Below, piece after piece: positions 54,549 through 63,954 of a DNA stretch of 64,000 nt. Within the stretch, counting starts at the first letter, position 1. Every line of letters begins with the position of its first letter. Source of the DNA: an uncultured Lachnospiraceae bacterium (GTDB lineage: Bacteria; Bacillota; Clostridia; Lachnospirales; Lachnospiraceae); assembly GCA_902778165.1 (NCBI GenBank), contig CACYWQ010000006.1, positions 25,800 through 89,799 on the forward strand. Direction: 5' to 3'. The notes beneath the pieces are model-generated. The model saw only the letters and a program-made list of their open reading frames with translations. It made no database searches and was not told the origin of the DNA. The translations under genes were made by a program, and so were the position numbers.

Positions 54549-55535
54549 ATGCGCACACGTATCATAAGCGGAGCGGTGCTGATTGTATTGATAACAACTC
54601 TTATTATATTGGGCGGAATACCTTTTGGTGCTTTCATGATGATCGCATCCTTGGTTGCTGTATATGAACTGTGCAGTGCGTGCAGAGTGCATGATGCAGG
54701 AGCGTCTAATACATCCGGATACAGAAATATTGCGGATGAAGGCAATGTTAATAATGCGACTACTAAGAAGAATAAGATTCATATTTGCAATGCACTTGAA
54801 CTGCCTGCATATATTACCACCGTATTGCTGTATGTGCTTATCACATATTATGCGGATGTACTTAACAAGGGTAAGAACGCGACGGCAGCAGGTCCTGCCG
54901 GTAAGGTGTTAAGAGGACTTGCTTCGAGAATATCCGAAGGCGATGCAATACTTGCGCTTATTGTTGTATTTATCCTTGTGATACTTGGAATATATGTACT
55001 TAGCTACCCCAAATACGATATAAGACAGGTCATGGCTGTTATATTTGCGGTTATATATGCGCCCCTTATGATCTCATTTATGTACAGAACAAGAGTGGAT
55101 GACGGCGGCAGCGTAACGGATATGATCATGACATTCCTTATTATCATTACGGCATCCGGAAGTGATATGAGCGCGTATTTTACCGGAGTTAACTTAGGTA
55201 AGCATAAGCTTGCGCCTCTTCTTAGCCCTAAGAAGACCATAGAAGGAGCCATAGGCGGAGTGCTTGGTGCGGCCCTTCTTAATACGGTATTTGCGCTTGC
55301 GCTCTGTGCATTTGATTTATTCTCATTAAGATATATATGGATATTTGCCCTTATCGGATTTGTGGGAAGCATAATATCGCAGATAGGAGATCTGGCGGCT
55401 TCGGCTATTAAGAGAAGCTTTGATATCAAGGATTACGGTAAGGTAATCCCCGGACACGGCGGAGCGATGGATAGACTTGACAGCATACTTGTCGTGGCAC
55501 CCATCATATATATGATGATAAGATTATTACAGTAG
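54549..55535 (+). CDS. cdsA: Phosphatidate cytidylyltransferase
   Basis: 328 residues with about eight membrane segments. SDMSAYFTGVNLGKHKLAP and SPKKTIEGAIGG, then GHGGAMDRLDSI near the C-terminus, are the CdsA signature. It makes CDP-diacylglycerol. There is an insertion at about residues 38-70 (CRVHDAGASNTSGYRN and on) not usual in CdsA. It lies 15 bases after uppS. Confidence 0.95.
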   Translation: MRTRIISGAVLIVLITTLIILGGIPFGAFMMIASLVAVYELCSACRVHDAGASNTSGYRNIADEGNVNNATTKKNKIHICNALELPAYITTVLLYVLITYYADVLNKGKNATAAGPAGKVLRGLASRISEGDAILALIVVFILVILGIYVLSYPKYDIRQVMAVIFAVIYAPLMISFMYRTRVDDGGSVTDMIMTFLIIITASGSDMSAYFTGVNLGKHKLAPLLSPKKTIEGAIGGVLGAALLNTVFALALCAFDLFSLRYIWIFALIGFVGSIISQIGDLAASAIKRSFDIKDYGKVIPGHGGAMDRLDSILVVAPIIYMMIRLLQ

Positions 55536-55553
55536 GATTAAGAGAACATACCA

Positions 55554-56723
55554 ATGAAAAACATAGGAATATTAGGGTCCACAGGTTCCATAGGTACACA
55601 GACCCTTGATATAGTAAGAGAATACAGAGATGACCTTAATGTTGTCGCAATGGCTGCTTCCAAGAATGTTGATCTTATAGAGAAGCAGGCAAGGGAATTT
55701 AAGCCAGAGATCATATGTATGTATGATGAGTCGGCGGCAGCTGATCTTAAGCAGAGATTATCTGACATGAGTGTCAGAATCGTAACGGGTATGGACGGAC
55801 TTATTGAGATGTCCGTTCTTCCTAAGATGGATATACTTGTGACGGCTATCGTAGGTATGATAGGAATAAGGCCTACAATAGCAGCCATAGAAGCAGGCAA
55901 GGATATTGCTCTTGCCAATAAGGAGACTTTAGTCACCGCAGGACATATCATAATGCCTTTGGCTGCAGCCAATAAGGTATCCATACTTCCCGTTGACAGT
56001 GAGCACAGTGCGATATTCCAGTCATTGCAGGGCAGGGATACATTTGCGGTAGGCGGAGATTCATCCGATATCGATAAGATACTTCTTACCGCTTCAGGCG
56101 GACCTTTCAGAGGTAAGAGTGAATCCGAATTACGTGCCATGACCGTACATGAAGCACTTAAGCATCCCAATTGGGATATGGGTCCTAAGGTAACGATAGA
56201 TTCGGCATCGTTATGCAATAAGGGTCTTGAAGTTATTGAGGCTAAGTGGTTATTTAATGTGGATATAGATAAGATCCGTGTTCTTATTCATCCTCAGTCA
56301 ATCGTCCATTCGGGCGTGCAATTCCATGACGGAGCCGTAATTGCGCAGATGGGTATACCGGATATGAAGTTACCTATTCAGTATGCATTATTCTATCCGG
56401 GCAGACGTCCCATGCATGATAACAGACTTGATCTGTGTAAGCTTGGCTCACTTACATTTGAAGAACCCGACATGGAGACATTTAGGGGTCTTAAGATGGC
56501 AATCGAATCAGGACGTAAGGGTGGCAATATGCCCACCGTATTTAATGCTGCCAATGAGAAGGCGGTAGCTTTGTTTATCAAAGAGAAGATAAGATTCCTT
56601 CGTATATATGAGATAATCGAAGAGTGTCTTAAATCTGTTAAGTATATAGAGAATCCGTCACTTGATGATATATTTGAGACGGAGAAAGAATGCTATGAGA
56701 GGATAGCGACTTGGATAAATTAG
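55554..56723 (+). CDS. dxr: 1-Deoxy-D-xylulose 5-phosphate reductoisomerase
   Basis: 389 residues. GILGSTGSIGTQTLDIV binds NADPH; ALANKETLVTAG, PVDSEHSAIFQ and SLCNKGLEVIEAKWLF belong to the metal and substrate sites. It makes methylerythritol phosphate for isoprenoids, feeding uppS. It overlaps rseP by 13 bases. Confidence 0.96.
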   Translation: MKNIGILGSTGSIGTQTLDIVREYRDDLNVVAMAASKNVDLIEKQAREFKPEIICMYDESAAADLKQRLSDMSVRIVTGMDGLIEMSVLPKMDILVTAIVGMIGIRPTIAAIEAGKDIALANKETLVTAGHIIMPLAAANKVSILPVDSEHSAIFQSLQGRDTFAVGGDSSDIDKILLTASGGPFRGKSESELRAMTVHEALKHPNWDMGPKVTIDSASLCNKGLEVIEAKWLFNVDIDKIRVLIHPQSIVHSGVQFHDGAVIAQMGIPDMKLPIQYALFYPGRRPMHDNRLDLCKLGSLTFEEPDMETFRGLKMAIESGRKGGNMPTVFNAANEKAVALFIKEKIRFLRIYEIIEECLKSVKYIENPSLDDIFETEKECYERIATWIN

Positions 56724-57883
56724 TCAGTATTTTATTATTTCTTCTTGTTTTCTTTATAATAGTGGTAAGTCATGAATTCGGTCATTTCATCGTTGCCAAG
56801 ATTAACGGTGTCAGAGTTATCGAGTTCGGAATCGGAATGGGTCCTAAGTTAATATCGTTTACAAGGAAGGGAACAAGATATGCCTTAAGAGCCCTGCCCA
56901 TAGGCGGAGCCTGCATATATGATACCGGACTTGAGGATGCATTCTCGGATGATAATGACGATATCAAGCGTAAGGCAGAGGCTGCCGTTGATTCACATTC
57001 GGCTGATATTAATAAGGATGAAGAGAAATCTGTAGAACTTGGGTCCGACGCCGGATTCTTAAGTGAACTTCAGGGGATGGCATATACAGATGCCCCGCTT
57101 TTCAGCCGTATAGCAATTGTGTTGGCGGGCCCGGTATTTAACTTCATCGTGGCCTTCCTGCTGGCGCTTATTGTGGTGTGGAATACGGGATCTACCAATG
57201 CCAAGATCACTTCGCTTATGGACGGTTATCCTGCCAAGGAAGCCGGACTGCAGGTAGGCGATATAATCACCAAGATGAACGGAAGTCGTGTATATCTGGC
57301 CAATGAGATATACATCAATACATATACCAATAAGGAACGACCGATCAAGATCGAGTATATGCGTGACGGTGTTAAGCATACAGTCGATGTGGTGCCCAAA
57401 TACAGTGATGAGGCCGGAAGATATCTGATCGGTCTTAACGGATACGGTGAGTATGTTCCGTGTAAGAATTCTCAGATATTTAAGTATGCATATTATGAAG
57501 AGAGATATGCTTTCGTGGGTACATGGAAGTCACTTATAGCACTGTTATCAGGCAGAGGAAGCAAGGATGATGTGGCAGGCCCCGTCGGTATGGCGCAGGC
57601 TATAGATGATGTTAAGGATGCGGCGGCTCCTTACGGACCATGGGTGGTATTGCTTAATATGTTTAATATTGCAATGCTATTAAGCGTTAACCTTGGTATT
57701 CTTAATCTGTTGCCTCTTCCCGCGATCGACGGCGGCAAGTTCCTATTCCTTATAATAGAAGCACTAAGAGGTAAGCCGATACCGCCTGAGAAGGAAGGCA
57801 TAGTGCACCTTGTGGGATTTGCGCTTCTTGCAATCCTTGCGGTGCTTGTAATGTATAACGATATCCTTAGGATAATCGGATAG
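56711..57883 (+). CDS. rseP: Site-2 intramembrane zinc protease (RseP)
   Basis: 390 residues starting at TTG 56711 inside dxr. The N-terminal HEFGH is the zinc site in the first membrane segment; NLLPLPAIDGGK in a late segment supplies the third ligand Asp. A PDZ domain lies between (about 170-235), and residues 73-115 hold an acidic insertion (ENDDDIKRKAEAAVDS-type). RseP cleaves membrane-bound anti-sigma factors or signal-peptide remnants after a first cut. Confidence 0.94.
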   Translation: MDKLVSILLFLLVFFIIVVSHEFGHFIVAKINGVRVIEFGIGMGPKLISFTRKGTRYALRALPIGGACIYDTGLEDAFSDDNDDIKRKAEAAVDSHSADINKDEEKSVELGSDAGFLSELQGMAYTDAPLFSRIAIVLAGPVFNFIVAFLLALIVVWNTGSTNAKITSLMDGYPAKEAGLQVGDIITKMNGSRVYLANEIYINTYTNKERPIKIEYMRDGVKHTVDVVPKYSDEAGRYLIGLNGYGEYVPCKNSQIFKYAYYEERYAFVGTWKSLIALLSGRGSKDDVAGPVGMAQAIDDVKDAAAPYGPWVVLLNMFNIAMLLSVNLGILNLLPLPAIDGGKFLFLIIEALRGKPIPPEKEGIVHLVGFALLAILAVLVMYNDILRIIG

Positions 57884-57926
57884 AGGTCTTAATGTAGCCT
57901 TATATGAATATGGAGGGGTATGCATA

Positions 57927-58973
57927 ATGGCAAGACGATATGATGTAACGGCTATTGGTGAGCTGTTGGTTGATTTCACGGATAACGGTCTGAGCGCTCA
58001 GGGTAATAAGCTAATGGAAGCCAATCCCGGCGGTGCTCCGTGTAATGTACTTGCGATGTTATCCAACTTGGGATTTAAGACAGCATTTATCGGCAAGGTC
58101 GGTGACGATATGTTCGGCAGGATGTTAAGGCGTAATGCAATGGAAGCCGGCATCGATGTATCGGGCCTTGTGGCAGATGAGAATTATAATACGACTCTTG
58201 CCTTTGTTATGAATCATGAAGGCGGAGAGAGGGATTTCTCATTCTACCGTAAGGACGGAGCAGATCTTATGCTGCGTAAATCGGAAGTAAGCGCGGACAT
58301 GATCCGTAATTCCAAGGCACTGCATTTCGGTTCGTTGTCGATGTGTGATGAAGTGGCGGAAGCCGCAACCAGATATGCCGTAAGTGTAGCCAAGGAAGCA
58401 GGGTGTCTTATAAGCTTTGATCCCAATTACAGAGAACCTTTATGGGATAATAAGGCTGAAGCCATAGATAAGATATGTTGGGGACTTGAGCAGTGTGACG
58501 TGCTTAAGATATCCGATAATGAGATAGAACTTGTAACCGGACGTAAGGACATAGAGGAAGGTGCAAGATTTATCAAGGATAAGTACAATATACCGCTTGT
58601 ATTTGCCACGCTCGGAGCTGAAGGAAGCATAGCATTAAGCGGTGATAACGTTGTTAAGGTGCCTGCATTTATTAATAAGGATACAACAGATACAACAGGT
58701 GCCGGTGATACATTCTACGGTTGTGCGCTGGGTTATATATTAAGGATGGCTGGTGTTGCGGGAGCCGTAGCTGCCGGTGTGGGTGCAACGGTGGGATATG
58801 ACGGTACCTGGGATAAGGCTACGGCATTGCAGCCTATGGATAAGTATCACATGGGAGATCTGCTTACTTATTCCAATGCGGCCGCATCCATAATCACGAC
58901 GCGCAAGGGTGCCATGATGTCGATGCCCACACGTGATGAGATCACGGTATTTATAATCAATCATTTGGAATAG
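57927..58973 (+). CDS. PfkB-family sugar kinase (fructokinase-like)
   Basis: 348 residues. GGAPCNVLAMLSNLG at the start and DTTGAGDTFYGCALGY near the C-terminus are the two PfkB signatures, the latter with the catalytic Asp. Overall pattern and GELLVDFTD agree with fructokinase; substrate specificity is not certain. ATG follows GGAGGGG. A PHP-phosphoesterase gene follows 21 bases later. Confidence 0.88.
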   Translation: MARRYDVTAIGELLVDFTDNGLSAQGNKLMEANPGGAPCNVLAMLSNLGFKTAFIGKVGDDMFGRMLRRNAMEAGIDVSGLVADENYNTTLAFVMNHEGGERDFSFYRKDGADLMLRKSEVSADMIRNSKALHFGSLSMCDEVAEAATRYAVSVAKEAGCLISFDPNYREPLWDNKAEAIDKICWGLEQCDVLKISDNEIELVTGRKDIEEGARFIKDKYNIPLVFATLGAEGSIALSGDNVVKVPAFINKDTTDTTGAGDTFYGCALGYILRMAGVAGAVAAGVGATVGYDGTWDKATALQPMDKYHMGDLLTYSNAAASIITTRKGAMMSMPTRDEITVFIINHLE

Positions 58974-58994
58974 ATAACGGTTTGGAAGCAGAAT

Positions 58995-59762
58995 ATGAGA
59001 ATCAGACTACTGCCCGAATATCCGTACTTGTATGAAGCTCATATGCATACCAATATCGGAAGTGCCTGCGGAAATAACACAGGCGCCGAGATGGTTAAGG
59101 CATGCAAGGAGTACGGGTATACGGGTGCTTTTATTACAGATCATAATTGGGGCGGCAATACCGCCATAGACAGGTCACTTCCATGGGAAGAATGGATTCT
59201 TAGATATGCCGGTGGCTATAATGATGCCAAGCAATGCGGCGATAAGTGTGATTTCGACGTCTTCTTCGGGATGGAGACCGGATATAAAGGTACGGAATTC
59301 CTGTTATATGGGCTGACAGTTAAGTGGTTTATCGATCATCCTGAGATAAGAGAGGCTTCGATAGCAAGGCAGTATGAACTTGTACATGAAGGCGGCGGTA
59401 TCGTATCCCAGGCTCATCCTTACAGGGTGGAAGATTATATACCGGAGATAAGGTTATTCCCCGAATATGCTGATGCCATAGAAGTATGTAACGCTACCCA
59501 CTCATCGCCTTACAGCAAGGCTCATAACAACCCTGCATGGGATGATTCTGCAAGAGAACTTGCGGCCAAACATAATAAACTTGTCACTGCAGGTTCCGAC
59601 ACCCATTCGATCAATATGTTAGGCGGAGGAATGGCATTTAAGCACAGACTTAAATCGGCCGAAGAGTTCTGCGAGGCGGTATTAAGTGACGAGGATTACA
59701 TACTCTCAGACGGAATGTACTGGCGTCATAAATCCGGCGAGATAATAGATAAGATATATTAA
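58995..59762 (+). CDS. PHP-domain phosphoesterase-like protein
   Basis: 255 residues. The HxH near the start (EAHMHTNIGS), ITDHNWGG, QAHPYR and TAGSDTHS hold the expected metal ligands of the PHP fold. PHP proteins hydrolyse phosphoesters using three metals; this single-domain one lacks the polymerase or histidinol context, so the substrate is unknown. It follows the PfkB gene and ends at a strong terminator. Confidence 0.82.
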   Translation: MRIRLLPEYPYLYEAHMHTNIGSACGNNTGAEMVKACKEYGYTGAFITDHNWGGNTAIDRSLPWEEWILRYAGGYNDAKQCGDKCDFDVFFGMETGYKGTEFLLYGLTVKWFIDHPEIREASIARQYELVHEGGGIVSQAHPYRVEDYIPEIRLFPEYADAIEVCNATHSSPYSKAHNNPAWDDSARELAAKHNKLVTAGSDTHSINMLGGGMAFKHRLKSAEEFCEAVLSDEDYILSDGMYWRHKSGEIIDKIY

Positions 59763-59802
59763 ATATCCATACATATATAAAAATATATGTGTGGATATTT
59801 TT
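59761..59802 (+). terminator. Terminator after the PHP gene
   Basis: Bases 59761-59778 (AAATATCC at the start) pair with 59783-59802, giving an 18-bp, very AT-rich stem ending in TTTTT. It separates the kinase pair from the sugar importer. Confidence 0.88.
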
Positions 59803-59854
59803 ATATATTCTCAGTAGGATTTTATATTCTATCCTAAACCCTTATGTAATAAAT

Positions 59855-59895
59855 TGTATACAACAGGTTCGGAGAGACCGAACTTGTTGTACACA
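59855..59895 (+). promoter_or_regulatory. 18-bp leader hairpin before the sugar-binding protein gene
   Basis: Bases 59855-59872 pair with 59878-59895 (two G-U pairs) around a five-base loop AGAGA. The ribosome site AAGGAGGG lies just after it (59902-59909). There is no T-run. It may protect the mRNA, or regulate translation. Confidence 0.7.
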
Positions 59896-59915
59896 TTATT
59901 TAAGGAGGGTTTTAA

Positions 59916-61031
59916 ATGAAAAAGAAAGTTTTGGCAGCTTTGATGGCAATGACGATGTTGGCATTAACAGCATGCGGAAGCGCAGCAGCTCCTGCAGCTC
60001 CGGCAGCAGGCGGATCAGATGCAGGTGCAGCAGCAGCAACATCAGCAGGTGGTAAGAAGGTAGCAGTGGCAATGCCCACACAGTCTTCAGAGAGATGGAT
60101 GCACGATGGTGCAAACATGAAGGCACAGCTTGAGGAACTCGGTTATACAGTTGATCTTCAGTACGCTGAGGATGATGTACAGGCTCAGGTTTCTCAGATC
60201 GAGAACATGATAGCAGCAGGCGCTAACTGCCTCGTTATCGCAGCTATCGACTCAGATGCACTTGTTAATGTAGAGCAGCAGGCTAAGGATGCAGGAATCC
60301 CCGTTATAGCTTACGACAGACTTCTTATGAACACTGACGCTGTTTCTTACTACGCAACATTCGATAACAAGGGTGTTGGTACTAAGATCGGTGAGTACAT
60401 CGTTAAGAACTGTGGCGCTACTAAGGACGATCCTAAGACTATCGAGTTATTCATGGGTTCACCTGATGATAACAACGCTCATATGCTTTATGCAGGTCTT
60501 ATGGAGCAGATCCAGCCTTTACTTGACGAAGGTGCACTTATCTGTAAGTCAGGACAGCTTGCATTTGAAGATAACAACACTCTTAGATGGGATCAGCAGA
60601 CAGCCATGAAGAGATGTGAGGATCTTCTTACAAGATACTATGCAGACGAAGACCTTGATATCTGCGCATGTGCATATGACGGATTATCATACGGTTGTAT
60701 GTCAGCACTTGAGGGTGCAGGTTATACAGAAGCTAACTGGCCTATGATCACAGGTCAGGATGCAGAGCTTATGGCTACAAAGCACATCATCTCTGGTAAG
60801 CAGACAATGTCTATCTACAAGGATACAAGACTTCTTGCTTCTAAGTGCGTTACAATGGTACAGGCAGTGCTTGAAGGTTCAGAGCCTGAGATCAACGATA
60901 CAGAGCAGTACAACAACGGCAAGATAGTAGTTCCTTCATATCTGTGTGAACCCGTTCCTGTTGATAAGAACAACTACAAGGAAGTTATCATCGGCGGCGG
61001 ATACTATACAGAGGAGCAGCTGGCTGAATAA
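59916..61031 (+). CDS. chvE: ChvE-like multiple-sugar-binding lipoprotein
   Basis: 371 residues. Signal sequence and lipobox LALTAC with Cys20, then an Ala/Gly-rich linker. The periplasmic-binding-protein type 1 fold shows VAVAMPTQSSERWMHDGANM, AANCLVIAAIDSDAL-type segment, and PVIAYDRLLMNTDAVSYYATFD. This matches ChvE/multiple monosaccharide-binding proteins for galactose, arabinose, xylose or glucose. It precedes its ATPase and permease genes, with an attenuator between. Confidence 0.9.
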   Translation: MKKKVLAALMAMTMLALTACGSAAAPAAPAAGGSDAGAAAATSAGGKKVAVAMPTQSSERWMHDGANMKAQLEELGYTVDLQYAEDDVQAQVSQIENMIAAGANCLVIAAIDSDALVNVEQQAKDAGIPVIAYDRLLMNTDAVSYYATFDNKGVGTKIGEYIVKNCGATKDDPKTIELFMGSPDDNNAHMLYAGLMEQIQPLLDEGALICKSGQLAFEDNNTLRWDQQTAMKRCEDLLTRYYADEDLDICACAYDGLSYGCMSALEGAGYTEANWPMITGQDAELMATKHIISGKQTMSIYKDTRLLASKCVTMVQAVLEGSEPEINDTEQYNNGKIVVPSYLCEPVPVDKNNYKEVIIGGGYYTEEQLAE

Positions 61032-61063
61032 TTACAGACAGAGAATTAATGACAATACAGGGC

Positions 61064-61090
61064 GGTGGCAGACAGCTGCCGCCTTGTTTT
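61064..61090 (+). terminator. Hairpin between binding-protein and ATPase genes
   Basis: GGTGGCAG pairs with CTGCCGCC (one G-U) around ACAG, followed by TTGTTTT. It probably stops part of the transcription, giving more binding protein than transporter. Confidence 0.7.
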
Positions 61091-61116
61091 AAAAAGTTAT
61101 TAGAAGGAGTGGTAGG

Positions 61117-62682
61117 ATGTCGGATTACATCTTGGAAATGAATCATATAACTAAAGAATTCTCCGGTGTTAAAGCGCTTGATGATGTTAACATCAAGATC
61201 AAAAAGGGTGAGATTCATGCGTTATGTGGTGAGAACGGAGCAGGCAAATCCACCCTTATGAATGTTTTGTCCGGTGTGTATCCCTACGGTACATACAGCG
61301 GAGATATCGTATATAAGGGAGAACATTGCAAGTTCCATAATCTGAGGGATTCGGAAGCCAAGGGTATAGTTATAATACACCAGGAACTGGCACTGAGTCC
61401 GCTGCTTAGTATAGCCGAGAACGTATTCATCGGTAATGAGCAGACCAAAAGAAAGGGCATAATAGATTGGACTAAGACAAGAAAGCATGCACAGGAGATG
61501 CTTGCCAAGGTGGGTCTTGAGCATGAGGATGTTGATGTTCCGATCAATACATTGGGTGTAGGTAAGCAGCAGCTTATAGAGATAGCCAAGGCTATGGCCA
61601 AGAAGGTTGAACTTCTTATATTGGATGAGCCCACTGCAGCCCTTAATGATGAAGAGAGTAAGAAACTGCTCGATATAATGCTTCAATTAAAAGAACAGGG
61701 TATTACCTGTATCATCATCTCTCATAAGCTCAATGAGATAGAATATGTATCCGATTCGGTGACGATCATACGAGACGGCAAGACCATTGAGACTTTGGTT
61801 AAGGGAGTGGACGATTACTCTGAAGACAGAGTGATCAAGGCAATGGTAGGTCGTGAGATGACCAACCGTTATCCTGTCAGAGAAGGTGTTGATATCGGAG
61901 ATGTGGTCTTCGAAGTTCGTAACTGGAATGTATTCCATCCCGATGATGAACACCGTCAGGTACTTAAAGATATTAATATCAACGTTCGCGCCGGTGAGGT
62001 CGTAGGATTAGCCGGACTTATGGGTGCGGGCAGAACGGAACTTGCGATGAGTCTGTTCGGACACAGTTACGGACAGAAGATATCGGGTACCGTACTTATT
62101 AACGGCAAGGAAGTCCATCTTAAGACTGTCAAAGATGCCGTTAAGAACAAACTTGCATATATCTCCGAAGACAGAAAGACTTACGGTCTTAACTTAATAG
62201 GAGATGTCAAAGAGAATATGGCGATCGCGGCAAGACCGTTCTTCTTCTCCAAGCATGGCGTGATTAATGCAAATGATGAGATAATTGCGGCTCAGGAGTA
62301 CAAAGAACGTATAAATGTTAAGACGAATTCCATCAATCAGGTGGTCGGATCGCTTTCCGGCGGAAATCAGCAGAAGGTGGTTGTTGCCAAGTGGATGCTT
62401 ACACAGCCGGATGTTCTGATCATGGATGAGCCTACAAGAGGTATCGATGTAGGTGCCAAATACGAAATATATTGCGTAATAAATGAGCTTGCCAAGGCAG
62501 GTAAAGCAGTGGTCATCATCTCATCCGAGATGCCTGAGATCATAGGTACCTGCGACAGATTGTATGTAATAAACGAAGGTGAGATCGCAGGAGAGTTAAG
62601 CAAAGAAGAATTCTCACAGGAGCGAATCATGCAATGCATAGTGGCTCATAACAGAAAGGGAGATGGAAATGGAAACGAATAA
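61117..62682 (+). CDS. gguA: Sugar ABC transporter ATPase, two fused domains
   Basis: 521 residues with two nucleotide-binding domains. First: GENGAGKST, the unusual signature TLGVGKQQ and LLILDEPTAAL. Second: GLMGAGRTE (degenerate Walker A), SLSGGNQQK and VLIMDEPTRGID. This is the CUT2 (Rbs/Ara/Xyl) type, closest to GguA. Only the first site is likely to hydrolyse ATP fully. ATG follows AAGGAG. It overlaps the permease gene. Confidence 0.93.
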   Translation: MSDYILEMNHITKEFSGVKALDDVNIKIKKGEIHALCGENGAGKSTLMNVLSGVYPYGTYSGDIVYKGEHCKFHNLRDSEAKGIVIIHQELALSPLLSIAENVFIGNEQTKRKGIIDWTKTRKHAQEMLAKVGLEHEDVDVPINTLGVGKQQLIEIAKAMAKKVELLILDEPTAALNDEESKKLLDIMLQLKEQGITCIIISHKLNEIEYVSDSVTIIRDGKTIETLVKGVDDYSEDRVIKAMVGREMTNRYPVREGVDIGDVVFEVRNWNVFHPDDEHRQVLKDININVRAGEVVGLAGLMGAGRTELAMSLFGHSYGQKISGTVLINGKEVHLKTVKDAVKNKLAYISEDRKTYGLNLIGDVKENMAIAARPFFFSKHGVINANDEIIAAQEYKERINVKTNSINQVVGSLSGGNQQKVVVAKWMLTQPDVLIMDEPTRGIDVGAKYEIYCVINELAKAGKAVVIISSEMPEIIGTCDRLYVINEGEIAGELSKEEFSQERIMQCIVAHNRKGDGNGNE

Positions 62683-63844
62683 TAAGAAAACAGTCAAGAT
62701 GGACATGAAACAGTACGGAATGTTTTTTGCCCTGATAGCTATTTATCTGGTATTTGCCGTACTTACCAAAGGCGCCAATCTGACTCCTATGAATATCAAC
62801 AACCTTATCATGCAGAACGGATATGTTGTTATACTTGCAATAGGTATGCTGTTGTGCGTCCTTACCGGTAACATTGACCTGGGTGTCGGTTCCGTAGTTG
62901 CCGTAACAGGTTCTTTCGCCGGAATTATCATGATGGACCTTAAGATGAATATGTGGGTGGCTATAGCCGCTGCACTCTTAGTAGGTCTCTTAACAGGAAT
63001 ATTTGCAGGATTCTTCATAGCTTATTTAGGAATCCCGCCTTTTGTAACAACACTTGCAACAATGCTTATGGGCCGTGGTCTTACCTATACACTGTTACAG
63101 GCTCAGACCAAGGGACCCTTTGAACAGTCATATAACTTCATCGGTGCAGGATTCCTGCCCGTTGTCAAGATTCCGTTTGGTGACGGTACGCTTGATCTTG
63201 TAAGTATAATAGTGGCTGCCGTAGCCTCAGTTGCCCTTGTTTTTGCAGAGTTTAAGAGTAATTCGACTAAGAAGAAATATAACTTCGCAGTCAATCCGAC
63301 CTGGCAGATCGTACTTAAATTAGCTCTTATGCTGTTTATCATCTGGTTCTTCTTCACAAGACTTGCCAGATACAACGGTCTTCCCTTCGTATTATTGATC
63401 ATGGTGGTGCTTATCGTTATCTACGGTTTCATCACAAGCAATACGGTCGCAGGTCGTCAGATCTATGCTTTGGGTGGTAACAGGAAGGCAGCCAATCTTT
63501 CAGGTATTGACACTAATAAGGTGTTCTTCTGGGTATATGTTAACATGGGTGTGTTATCGGCTATCGCAGGTATCGTGCTCTCAGCAAGAAACGGAGCAGC
63601 TACACCTAAGGCCGGTGACGGATTTGAGATGGACGCAATTGCATCATGTTATATCGGTGGCGCAGCCGTAGCAGGTGGTGCCGGAACGATCGTCGGTGCA
63701 GTTGTCGGAGCTTTCATCATGGGTATTCTGAACAACGGTATGTCATTGTTCGGATGGTCAACGGATATACAGAAGATCGTCAAAGGTGCGGTACTTCTCG
63801 GTGCGGTTACATTTGACGTATTATCAAAGCGTAAGAAGAATTAA
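62669..63844 (+). CDS. gguB: Sugar ABC transporter permease
   Basis: 391 residues from ATG 62669, six bases after GGGAG; the ATG at 62663 touches the ribosome site. About ten membrane segments; LCVLTGNIDLGVGSVVAVTGSF, then YALGGNRKAANLSGI, are typical of CUT2 permeases, with the coupling loop EEA-like region in between. An internal charged loop at about 195-215 (FKSNSTKKKYNF) is characteristic of GguB. Confidence 0.92.
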   Translation: METNNKKTVKMDMKQYGMFFALIAIYLVFAVLTKGANLTPMNINNLIMQNGYVVILAIGMLLCVLTGNIDLGVGSVVAVTGSFAGIIMMDLKMNMWVAIAAALLVGLLTGIFAGFFIAYLGIPPFVTTLATMLMGRGLTYTLLQAQTKGPFEQSYNFIGAGFLPVVKIPFGDGTLDLVSIIVAAVASVALVFAEFKSNSTKKKYNFAVNPTWQIVLKLALMLFIIWFFFTRLARYNGLPFVLLIMVVLIVIYGFITSNTVAGRQIYALGGNRKAANLSGIDTNKVFFWVYVNMGVLSAIAGIVLSARNGAATPKAGDGFEMDAIASCYIGGAAVAGGAGTIVGAVVGAFIMGILNNGMSLFGWSTDIQKIVKGAVLLGAVTFDVLSKRKKN

Positions 63845-63874
63845 CACAATATACAAGATACGGTTTATCAAACG

Positions 63875-63902
63875 ACAAGGCTGCATTAAATGGCAGCCTT
63901 GT
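63875..63902 (+). terminator. Terminator of the sugar importer operon
   Basis: ACAAGGCTGC pairs with GCAGCCTTGT around ATTAAATG, with a modest T-run. Confidence 0.7.
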
Positions 63903-63954
63903 TGTCTATTTGCACTCATAATGATAAGATGGGAATATATGCTAAGGAGGCACC

